Shown here one piece after another: positions 11,912-23,500 of a stretch of DNA of 64,000 nucleotides. The DNA is taken from positions 91,147,549 to 91,211,548 of the forward strand of contig CM053274.1 in NCBI GenBank assembly GCA_028583415.1. The letters run 5' to 3'. This DNA comes from Protea cynaroides (lineage: Eukaryota; Streptophyta; Magnoliopsida; Proteales; Proteaceae). The first letter of the stretch is position 1. Each line of letters opens with the position of its first letter. The position numbers and the translations under genes are program-made. The notes beneath the pieces are model-generated. The model was given only the letters and a program-made list of their open reading frames with translations. It was not told the DNA's origin and ran no database searches.

Positions 11912-14900
11912 AAAAAAAAAATAAAAAATAACGAACAAGCTTGAAATTGTTGAGAAGAAAAGAGTAATAAAAAGTTACACCCTTGTGAGCCGCTGATAGG
12001 GGTGTGAGACTCATATCCTTCCATGGTTGCCAAATATGTAGGATGGTTATCACGTGGGGAGAGGATTTGGACTATTCTCTTCATCCAGTTGAAGAAATAT
12101 CGAATATTTAATGGCCTACGATTGGTGGGGAGGAAGAAATGATAGCCCCCGTTCTCTTCTACTTTCTAATGAATCATCAAGGAAAAATCTAATTGTAACC
12201 ACAAGAAAAGGGTTTCATAGTATAGGCCTTTTTGGTAGTGGCACAAAAAATATGGTCTAACTTTGAGACTTTGAGAATAAAAGAGGAATAATCTATAAAG
12301 GCAAAATCTTATTGTAATCAATAATCTTATTGTAATCATTTTGATTACAATCCGATTTGAAACTATAGTCTGATTTTGCCCATAGAAGAATATGTGGCAA
12401 ATTTGATTGCTAGATATTTAGAGAATTACCTAATTCGTCCACACGTCGAATTTCAGTCCCATAATTTATCTTGAATTGTGTTTTGTCACTTATGCTTCTT
12501 TTGTTTCGATTTAATATATAATATGTTTTTTATAATTTGTTTCCAGTAGATAAAAGAAATTTGAAGTTTCTTTTCCATCCCTCTAGAGATCACTATATTT
12601 TATCTCTTAGAAGTAAAAATTGAATTTTTCTTTTTGTACAAATAAAATATTACTGTAAAATTTTACATCAAAACAAATAGAGTATTAGTAAATTCCGATT
12701 GAATTGAAACTTGACACGTGAAGAAGACCTCAGGATCTATATTCGTAAATTTTCAATTCAATCTAAACTACCACATACCAAAATGGTAAAATCAAGGCCA
12801 TAGTTACAGTTTAACATGTAAAGAAATGCTTAGCTTCAAGTAGAAGCTCCCCATTGGAAAAGGTTCACTAAGAAGTAAAGCATGATGGAAATTGGAAAAG
12901 ACTTGCACCGACCGTGTGGGTGTGAAAGAAGAAAGAAGTGACAAGTAAGAACACTTCTTTTGATGAAGGGCTGATTAAAGTGTGGAGCGTGATTGTCATT
13001 TGAATTGGATTTGTCTTAGAAAAACGGTCAAAAAAGGAGAAAGGCAAAGGTTGATTTCTAATCACTTGATTATCAATCTACGAATAACAATGTAACAGTA
13101 ACAAGTTCAAGTGCACGGACTCGGGAATGGGATCGGTCGTTGGCAATCCAAGGATCGGGTTTGACTTGGTCCCCAAGAAAAGAAAAAACAAAATCAGAAC
13201 CGGCCGGCCTTACACATGGAACAAGCGATCCTGCAGTAACTCGATGTGCTGACCCGGTCAATCCAGATCTGGGTTGGCCAGAAACGGCCGATTGATCCGA
13301 GCTCTTGAACCATAAACATTGGATGGATGAGCTTTTGAAACCATCTAAAAGTATCGACCAATCCTATAGCATTAAGTTGATAAAGGAGAGGGATGTTTAA
13401 GCAAAAGTGATTGTAGAAAGGGGGACAGGTATTCCCCTTCGTACAGCATACTGAACTGGGGATGAATGGCAGAGTTTTGGGTTTTGACCCCCACAAGTTT
13501 GAAGCCCATGTTACCCAAAAAAAGAAAAAAAAACATTTTTAAGACCTTTACGCCAACTATGCACCGGGGGACAGAAGTATCTACAGTTTGTAAGGAGATT
13601 TGATCAATTTTCACTCCTTGGTTAATTGAGTTATATATTTACGATAACTTAACGTTTACACATTTTAGAAGATAGGAAAAAGAGAGAGATACCTCAAACA
13701 CGAGAACTACTGCCTTGTGCAAGGCTTAAACATACAAAGGCTAGACCCAATTGTGCTAATGATATGGGTTAACCATATTGAGTGGAAACATGACTGATCC
13801 AGACCTGGATCAGGATCGGTTGAGGCCGTTCCCTAGCCCAATTCCATGTTCTTGAAAGCTGTGTTCAATCAATGATAATTTGGAAAATTACCCAAATTAT
13901 GGATATTGAAGCAATGAATCTGGATGATACTCCATCAATTCATGGCATCAACACTCCAAATGAGTACATGACAAGGTAGGAGATTGCATAAGAAACAACT
14001 TTTACAAGTTTGTATACTTTCCTCCACCAACTTGTCTGCTCTTTATTTCACATCAGTTCTCCTTTTTGCTTGAATTCCTATCTTGATTATTGTTTCCACC
14101 TTCTATAATGACTAAAAAAAAGATACTGTTCCTTTTGTGTTGTGACCTGTAAATGTGTATGTTCAACAAATATTTGACTACCTTAACACTACCATATTAG
14201 AATGGGTATCAAAAGTTGTAAAGGCAGACATCTAACTGTACCAAGTCATGCGCAAAGGCAATTGTACCAACACCATGAACACCATTTACTGTTTTGTTGT
14301 GTGTTCTACACTGGAACCTGAGTTGTACAATCTGTTTGAAACAAGGTTACAAGGATGCGGGGATCCGCCCATGCAAACCCTTGAATCAGCTAACCACGTG
14401 CGATAATTGGCTGAACACGGGCTTGAATCGGGTGTGACATGGGATCGGCCTGATTCGGCTTGTGCCCTAGTCATTAAACCATGGTTTGAACTCAAGCCTT
14501 GCTGAGTAGGTTCCCTCATACGCGGTTTTGCCTAGTTCAAGAATAGACCATGTAAAAGTCCGGTTATATTTGAAGGAAGGAACTAAATCTCGGTTTTGAA
14601 GGCTGGTTTTGATCAGGCCCGGAACCTAGATGTGTTGGATCTCATTTCGAGGTTTCAACACTAGATTTCAACCCTGAGCCTCCTGGGGTTGGGACCCAGT
14701 GTGGAAATCGGTGTTTCGACCATGAGATTCAACCAGAACCAAATCCGAGACAACTTGAAAATTTGGTTGGTTTTGCCTTAAGAGACAAAGTTTTGTTGTT
14801 TTAAAATGATTGATTTCCAGCATTTCAATGAATTTCCATGTGTTCCTTTGGTTATCTCTTCCCCAAGTGGAATGCTTAAACTTTTTGGCTCTACCATCCC

Positions 14901-15116
14901 ATTGAGCGTGGCAAGAAGTATTAATTTTCAAGCCTAGTTTGTGAGAAAGTAAGAATATTCACAAACTGTTGTTTGAAGAGCAAGGATAGGGTCTGAGCCG
15001 TGACACTAGAGAAGGGGACTATATTTGTGACTAATATTCTAGACCGTCCCAACAATTTTGGATGATCTAAATCTGCGATTACATATAAAGCCCTTTGGTA
15101 TAGTCAGTATAGAAAT
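11912..15116. other. Intergenic region, no recognisable gene
   Basis: AT-rich sequence with interspersed GC-richer relics (around 13090-13330, 13790-13870 and 14350-14700) rich in GATCGG/GGATCC-type phrases, probably worn transposon fragments. Short open frames on both strands resemble no known family and show no splice or codon structure. A possible eroded TIR pair (TTTTTGGTAGTGG near 12228, CCACATACCAAAATGG near 12770) is too weak to list separately. Confidence 0.5.
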
Positions 15117-15340
15117 CATCTCCCGCCTGAGTTTGGGCGGGAGACTTGACGGCCCGGATGGATGGCCGCCACCTAGCTCTCGGTGGATCCAAGCCCTCCA
15201 TCTGAGCTGACACCCCTGTCGGTTCAGCTTGTTGGCTAGGGTGTCGACTCCGATGGAGGGCTCGGATCCACCCGAGAGCCATGTGGCGGCCATCCATCCG
15301 AGCCGCCAAGTCTCCCGCCCAAACTCAGGTGAGAGAGGAT
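15117..15340. repeat. GC-rich foldback (hairpin) element, ~98-bp arms
   Basis: The left arm 15117-15215 and the right arm ending near 15338 are almost perfect reverse complements, with about 20 bases of loop around 15216-15236. Within the arms CGGATGGATGGCCGCCAC pairs with GTGGCGGCCATCCATCCG. The block is far richer in G+C than its surroundings. Transcribed, it would form one long stem. It may be a foldback transposon; no target duplication was found. Confidence 0.75.
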
Positions 15341-17478
15341 GTGGATCCGTATAATCAATGGAATAAATTATATAATTGATTATTATATTTGTATGTGTTT
15401 GGCATAATTTATAGAATTAATTTATCAGAATAATCTAGGGTAAATAATGCAGACCTTCTCTTGACAATACGTTAAATACAAAGCACTACCTAGACTTGCA
15501 GGAAATGACACAAAACTCCTTTAATGCATGAGATTAGATTTGTGACAGAGAAGTTCATTCAGTTAGGCTTGGAACGTTAATTGCTGAAGTTATGAAATCT
15601 TAACCTTCTATAAGACAAAACAACCCTTGAAGAGCATATCGCTGCTGAAGTCCTGAGTATCCTTTTTCTTTGGTTTTTTTTTGTTGGGAAGGAAATGTCT
15701 CTGATCCGTGCTGACTGGGTTGTTGCTCTCGGTTTTAACGGGAATTGTGCACTTTGGATTCCATATGGATCTCTTTGTTCAGAGAGATGTTTTTTCGTGG
15801 CTTTCTTTAACTAAACAGATCGAGACTCTAACGAAGTTAGCTATCAATCAATTCTCCGCTGTCAAGATGATGGGTTCAAAACGTCTCCTGCCTGGGTATT
15901 AGTAGCTGCCTGTAGCCGATGTGCGATACGAGGCCATAGGAGAATCTGAACTGACCAGCCATTTGATAAGCTGAAATTTCAAGACAATTTCACCTCCTTA
16001 TGCACCAGCATTGTTAGTCTGGCTCGTATTCTCCCATGACCATGTGTCACGCATCAGCTGATAACCAAACAGGAGACAATTTGAATCCCAAGATTGTAGC
16101 ATGCATCTTTGGATGGGTGTGGCTTGTCTCAAGTCCCTCAAGTTGGTGATTCAGCGGTTGGATTCAATCCGCTCGCATACCAATGCACGTGGAGAACTCT
16201 AGTCGTTGGATCACAACTGGAGACTTTGCTCAACTCGAGACTAGCTCCTTCCATGATACAACTGAACTCCAACAGTTGGATCACAATCGAAGAAACTGAA
16301 CAACAGATCTTTTTCCAAATAACATAGCTTGCTTTTACTGGTACCCCTTTTTTACTATAGTGGTTTGGATCCTCTCCTGTTGCGATGCAGCTGCTGGAGT
16401 CAGTCGTGCAGAATCCAGGTAACTAAAGCCATAATTATTTTCACCACTTACATTCTGTTTTTTTTTCCTGGATTAGAAACGTTTGGGTTTAGGTATTATC
16501 TCTGGTCACAGCCTGAACCAGAGCCATTTTTATCCTGGTGTTGAATGCCTCCAATTCAGTCTAGATGCATTGTGATATCAATAGAATCTCGTTGTCTGAA
16601 TCTTTATATTTACCTATTTTCCAATGCTATTTTTCATCGTCCATGATCTTCCTTTCTCTTTTCTATTGATTTCTGTCAAACTACATAAATTTGAAGAGGA
16701 GAATATGATTTCCTGAAACCAGTGGCATGACTCCTCTTGGAATCAAAGGACCACAGCTCGATACAGTTTTCTGTTTTTCTTTTACCTATTTTTCATGTGT
16801 CTGTCTTTCTGTCAGAAGATTATGGAGATTTCATGCCACAGTGAGTACACACTAGCAGAACCCACCTGGAAAATGGATACTTTACCAGTTACCACAACTA
16901 TTCCAATCGACTTCTATCCCTTTTGTACATCCATGCTCAGAGGTCAAGTGATGCATAAATGGCGTGACAAAAAAAAACATTTCTAATGAAAAGGAATGAG
17001 ATGATTATGTAGATCAGAAATTGGAAAAAAGTCAAAATTCATCATAAATGATAAATGATGCTCGCAAAAAAGACAACTGCTGCCATATATAACCCCCCCC
17101 CCTCGCGAGCACCAGTAAGAAACTACTTCTTCATGCATTAATTGGGATGGAAGAATGGTGCTATCTATTGCTACATTCACAATTTTCTTTTGTTTAGTTA
17201 CCCATGAGGGATATTTGGCAGAAGCTTGCTGAAAAACCAAATTGAATCACCACCATGTACTTTCTAAACTATTACATTATACGGGATGTTTTGATGTAGA
17301 ATTGATGCAATACTTCTGCAAATACTTGTGAATTTTCATGGTTGGGCAATTAATCATGACATGTATTCATCACAAGCTTGACAAAAATCATGAAAAAATA
17401 AAAAAAAATATAACCTATTTGAAATAACAATCTTAGCCCACGACTAGAAAAGCAGAAACAATGACAATATACTTTTCC
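15341..17478. other. Intergenic region ending in the 3' UTR of the EDR2-like gene
   Basis: No gene recognised. Several short open frames (for example 15708-15902 and 16109-16327, +) have no family resemblance. The right-hand few hundred bases should be the 3' UTR of the minus-strand EDR2-like gene, whose stop is at 17479-17481. A C8-9 run lies near 17094. Confidence 0.5.
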
Positions 17479-17571
17479 TCAAACCTCAAATGGTACAGCA
17501 GAATCGGGCGTCACACGATTTAGTTGAACTGTACCAAGAATGTACTCAGGCAGCTCGTCCTCTTTCTTGGC
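17479..17571 (-). CDS. EDR2-like last exon (stop codon)
   Basis: 93 bp, 30 codons plus TGA. It follows a TTTTTTTGCAG acceptor and encodes the conserved tail ELPEYILGTVQLNRV and PFEV. Phase 0 with the exon at 21120-21221 across a 3.5-kb intron that holds an LTR element. Confidence 0.9.
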   Translation of the reverse strand, partial: AKKEDELPEYILGTVQLNRVTPDSAVPFEV

Positions 17572-20500
17572 CTGCAAAAAAAGGAGGTTTTAAGCATCCA
17601 TTGCACAAAGCAATGGTGGTTGGGCACTTGTGTCAGTTTAAGTGAAACTACTGAGCCCAAGTCCAAGAAAAGGACCAGGTCAAGCTGCACTTTTCGATTT
17701 GGGTTGGGCTTGGGTTGAGAAGCAGAATACATGGCAAGCATTTTCATGATATGATCCATTTTCAATTTTCAAAGTTATATAATGGTTTAAAATTTTAAAG
17801 CTCCATGCACTCCACATAACTGTGTCTCCATAACACCGCACACTTAATCCTTCAAAATTATGATTAAGACAAAATAGAAATAAAGAAAAGATGAAGAGAA
17901 TAAGAAGAGGGAGAGAGAATCGATGTGTATTCCTCTCCTCTTAGCAGTCACTATTTATAGATAAAATAAAAGGGGTAAATTGATAGACCTAGGACTCCAC
18001 AAGATAAGGAGTCCTAGTTATGTTAGCAGTAGGAATTCCACATGTCAACATAACAAGGAAGCTAAGATAAACAGTAAATCCTAGTTAGACAATAATAATA
18101 ATCTTCTAATTACATATAATGAATTAAAGATAAGGAGTAAGTCAAGAATTTAACTGGTATTAAGAAGGCAGTCAGCTTGGATAGCTGGTCAGTCCTAAGC
18201 TAGGTGACACCTAGACAGGCCTATGTGACACTGAGACAGCAGAACCAAAATAGTATAATCTTCAACATTCCCCCTAAAGCTGGAACATGTAAGTCATCCA
18301 TGTCCAGCTTGGCGCAGTTCTGTTAAAATCAACAATCTGACACGTAATAGTAGTAGCAACAGTAGATAACAGTAACAAGCAACAAGTAAGCTCTAACACA
18401 AACGAAGAGGTTGCATTACGTGCAAGTAGTAGAGATTGCATCATGTGCAAGTAGTAGAGATTGTATTACGTGCAACTGTAGTGGAGGTTACATAACGTGT
18501 AGGTAGTAGAGGTTTCATCACGTGCAGGTAGTAGAAGTTGCATCATGTGTAATTGTAATAGGCTCCAACACGAGCATAGTATGCAGTGGTAGACTCCATC
18601 ATGAGCAAATAGTAGTAGGCTAAGTCTCTTCAATGAGAAGACATGAGCTTGAGCAAATATATATATATATATACACCCTCCTTTTCTCCCTCATGTGGAA
18701 CATTCTATAATCCATATGGATAAATTATGGAAGATTTCAATCTGAGATTGACGCTAGTAGAAACCAGCAATTAAACCCAGATTTAATTACACTCAAAAGT
18801 CAATAAAACCAATAGCCGAAGCTGTAGTAGATTCAGAAGAAGTACAACAGAATTCATCTTTCCCAACTGTGAGCAGTAGCCCATGAAACAGAAGAGCAGA
18901 AATTATATCATTCATGGGTTGATTAATGGAAGGTAAAAAAAAAAAAGATCAGATGCAGCAGTGGTGGCTATGGTGACTGCACACCACAACGATGAATTTA
19001 AACAACTCTCAAAACGGCAGATCAGATCAACCGCTCTGATACCATGTGACAAAATAGAAATAAAGAGAAGATGGAGAGAATGAAGAAGAGGGAGCTTCTT
19101 AGCGGTCACTATTTTTAAATAAAAATAAAGGGTAAAGTGATAGATTTAGGACTCCACAAGATAAGGAGTCCTACTTACATTAGAAGTAGGAATTCCACAT
19201 GTCAACATAAGGAATCCAAGATAAACAGTAAATTCTAGTTAGATAATAATACTAATCTTCTAATTATATATAATGAATTAAAGATTAGGACTAAGTCAAG
19301 AATTTAACTTAATCCCAAAGATTAAGAAGGCAATCAGTTTGGACAACTGGTCAGCATTAAGCTAGGTGACACCTAGACAGCAGAACCAAAACCATACAAT
19401 CTTTAACAATGATGAATCACCATATGAAATGATAAAGACACTGAACCAAACATATGCCAGCTTCAATAACTGAGAAGACGACAAAGATTGGCTTGGATTT
19501 TGAGGAACTTGATAGAAAAGATAGATATCAGATTTATTTACAGGGCCTTTGCTCCAATGGCTTAGCGAAGAATCAGAAAACAATTTCTTCAGTATCCACA
19601 AAAGACGCACAGCATATATCTATAAGATTGGATCTCCAGCTCTTGGGAGCCAAGGATCATGAGGACTACAAGTTGTCCTTGTCCCTAACACCTTGAATCC
19701 ACCCAGTTACTTAAAACATAAAAAGCGATTAAAAGATCTCAGGCTTATCATGTATGACCAATCATCTTGTTCTTGCATATTTCCCCCTCCTGCTTCTCTC
19801 TCTCTCTCCAGGATTTGTCACATGGTGGTAGGCAACAACCTAATGGAGGATGAGATGATTGCTCTTGTTGCCTATCACAATGGATAAAACAGAGTTACTG
19901 ACTGGAGAAGTTGGAGGTCACTGGTGGGAACACAGTGAATTTCCAGATTGCAATTTAGCCTCTGAACTGCAGCAAAGTACAGTGGTGGGAACTGCAGACT
20001 TTGCCCATGATTTTGTAAGGATCCTGACTCTATCCTTTAAATACCCAGGTTTGGTTTCCCCTCTTTTGAGGCCTCGATAATACATTTATTCATTCACAAA
20101 ATTGACTAGAGAGAAATCCCTACTGTTTTTATTAGGGTGGACTTGGATACTTAATGGAGCAGAATGATGGCCAATTGTAAAAACAAAATATACAGGGATG
20201 AGGATGTTGAGAGGAAAAATGGAAAGAAAATGAAAATGAAAGCATATAGTGGAACATATGATAGCACTAATAGGAAATAACATCAGAGGAAGTCAATTGT
20301 AATGGTTCATTAACACAGAGACAATGACTGCAATACTGAAAAAGGATATGGTGCAAAGTCTAAAGCTCCAAAATGGCAAGGAAAAGGCCAGACCGCCAGA
20401 AGCATATGTTTTGGCTCAGATTTGGTGAGGGATTATAAATCTAGGGGCAGAATCTGTGTCAATCTGCAACCTGACTCAGATATGCCACATGCTTTATTAA

Positions 20501-23500
20501 ATTAATATTTGAGCTTGGATGGAAAAAGTGTGTGTGCTTCCACGTAGAAGTTAGGACATTTTTAGCTTATTCTCCACCTCCCCCTTCACTCAACAGGATT
20601 ATTGCTAAATCAAGTTTTTAATATAGTGAAGTTTCTGGAGCAGGTGAGTGTTTGTTTAGTTATAAGACCAAGAATTAGTATTTTTATATCATAAATTACT
20701 ATATTAGATGCTTCATTTAATGAGCAGGGACAGGAAAGTTTGAGGCTGCTTCTATGTGTAGAACTTTGGAAGTGTCTAGCTTGTCATCCCCACCTCTCTC
20801 AAGGTCTTTATGATCAGATTAATAACATAGTTTTGGTACCGCCAACTAGCCAAGGCTGTTGACTTTTCTTTTTATTCTTCTCTCTTAACCATTATACTCT
20901 TAGTATCTTAGATCTTTACCAATTTGGTGCTTGCTTCAGAAACACAAGTACTAAAAGGTAGCAAGAAAAAAAAAATCAAAAGACAAGAATGTGACAATAT
21001 GAATTCCATGCTGCATCACAAACACCGTGAATAACAAACTTACCAAAAAAAAAAAAAATGAGAATAACAAAAGAATGAGCAAAACTTTCACCATATACTG
21101 AAATCAGAAAGGAACAAACCTCGAGTAAAATTGCAAGATCAACTACTATGCTTGTGATGTATCCAAGGACCAAGCCAATGATACTCTTGGCAACAGATGA
21201 TGAGCCAATATCCACATCAATCTGCATGAAGGGCTTTTCGTCAGTATTGTACAACTTGCTGAGCCTATACTAAAGCTAAGCAATGACTATGGTGTTATGT
21301 TATTCGTCAACCCTGTAGCAAAAGCATGGTGAACGGAAATTAATCTTAAGAACATACGATGTGTAGTTGTCAAGGCATCACCTAGGCGTCTAGGCGCTTT
21401 TTTAGAGCCTGGGCGCCTTGCTATTGTAAGAAAGGCGAGCGCTCAGGCACTCTAGGCGTTGCCCAGAGCGCCTAGGACGCCCAGAGTGCCTGGCCGATCG
21501 CCTTGTTGTCTATGAGTGCATTTTCTTATTTTTTTTGTAAAAATTTATGTGTATAAATTATAAATCATTAATAAGATGCCTATGGGAATAAGGCTACCCC
21601 CTTAAGGTTTCCGTTTACTCACAATTCAATTTCAACTATCCACTTTTATCAGCTAGACGACTACACATTATTAAGTTCCTTAATGTAACAGATTTTGTTA
21701 CCTAATTTGTGTCGCGGACTTGCGTGAGATTTAAGCGTGTAGGGTTGGCAATTGGCAATTTAGCATGACCTTAAACAAGTGTACTCATATATATAACATA
21801 TAGTATCCAGTGCGTGTGCATCGGGAGAACTACCATAAATAATAATAATCAAATGACTAAATAACATGATCTAGGATTCTAGGTTTACCTTAATCACCTT
21901 CACAATCAATTTTTTTTTTTATTCCAACACATATGACGATAATTGAGATCTTTCCAAGAAATCCAAAGTAAGATAGATATGAAATGACCAATTGATTAAA
22001 TTATTAAATCATTAGTAATATAGGCTAGTAGTAAGAGATGAAAAATAGTATTTTACCCTTATACTAAAAAGTAAAAACCATTCGAGATTGGTTTAATCCA
22101 GTAACAACAAATCATGGTAGATATATCATACATCTATGACCATGTGGGTTTTTATTCGCAATATCATTTCTCGTTACCTCATTTACGTCCCGTAAAATTC
22201 AAGCTTGTGGGGTTGGCATGAACTTAAATAAATGTACTCATATATATAACATATTAACATATAATATCTAGTGGCACGACCTTAAATAAATGTACTCGTA
22301 TATATAACAAATTAACATATAGTATCTAGTGGCATGACCTTAAATAAATATACTCACATTAGATTATTAAATCATTAGTGATAAGCTAAAGCTAATAGCA
22401 TAGGCAATTATATACTTTTTTTTTTGGTAAAGCATAGATAGACTAGATACTGATCGATGTTGATATTATTAATTTATTATTATTAAACTTATGTAATAAT
22501 AATTATATAATAATGAACAATCAAAAGATAATTCTAAGTTATTTATTTTTATAACTATAGTTATGTAACAACTAACAATACTTATAAGTTATATCATTAA
22601 TAATCAAAAGATAAATCTAAGTTTTTTAATTCTATTTTTATTTTTTTAATAAAACCAACTTTGTGGATAACACATTGGATGAAAGACTGACGTTAAGGAG
22701 TAAACATATTTTTCTAATTGTTTAAAAAAAAAAGAAAAAAAAAAAGAACCATTTTCTCATAAAAAACGTTTTGGCTTTTGGATTGGGGAATACTATTCGA
22801 ACTCAGCGAATTAGGGCTTTTCACTCTCAAACTCACGGTTCCTCTCCTACTCTTCCTCTTCCGATCCTCTGACGAGTCGACGATGGGTTCAGTTCCAAGT
22901 CTCCGGCGGTCTTATTACATTTTCGGCGTCTTATTATCCTCCCGGCGGTCGTATTTCAGTTATGATTTAAGATTAATGCTTGATGTTATCGGTTTTTTTT
23001 TTTTTTTTTTTTTTGTGAATGTCGAGTGTTATAGTTACATTCCTTCTTCTTCTTCTTCTCTGCGCATTTTGTTTTTTTTTTCTTCTTCTTCTTCTCTGCG
23101 CACTCTTTTTTTTTTTTTTTTTTTCTACTTCTCTATGCAACAGATTTTTTTCCCCCTTCTTTCTTCTTCTTCTTTGTGCACTGTTTTTTTTTTCTTCTTC
23201 TTCTTCTTCTTCTTTGCGCACTCTTTTTTTTTTTTCCTACTTCTTCTTCTTCTCTACGCACCTAATTGTTTTTTTTCCTTCTTCTCTGCGCACTATTTTT
23301 TTCCCTTCTTTTTCTTCTCTGCGCACTCTTTTTTCTTTTTGTGAATGTCGAGTGTCACTATCACATTCCTTCTTCTTCTCTGTGCACTCTTTTTTTTTTT
23401 TTTCTTCTTCTTCTCTGCGCATTGTTTTTTTTTTTTCTTCTTCTTCTTCTTCTCTGCGCACTCTTTTTTTTTGTACTTCTCTGCACACTCTGTTTTTTTT

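Larger units (their letters stand above)
17865..19408 (-). mobile_element. Non-coding LTR retroelement, TSD ATGAT
   Basis: Direct repeats at 17865-18267 and 19045-19408 are the two LTRs, flanked by ATGAT at 17860-17864 and 19409-19413. Read on the minus strand, the 5' LTR is followed by the initiator-Met primer site TGGTATCAGAGCGG (19031-19044), and the 3' LTR is preceded by the purine tract AGGGGGAA (near 18268-18276). A TATAAATA box sits in the LTR (near 17950). The 777-bp interior has no coding capacity and carries a 25-27-bp tandem array. It lies in the last intron of the EDR2-like gene, in sense with it. Confidence 0.92.

Noticed and set aside
12228..12786. Possible MITE with TTTTTGGTAGTGG / CCACATACCAAAATGG ends
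   Set aside because: Ends match over too few bases and no target duplication was found.
15039..15309. Overlapping 76-84-codon frames
   Set aside because: They are products of the GC-rich foldback and read through both arms.
18406..18560. CRISPR-like regular repeats
   Set aside because: Units are tandem without spacers, imperfect, and inside an LTR retroelement of a eukaryotic genome.
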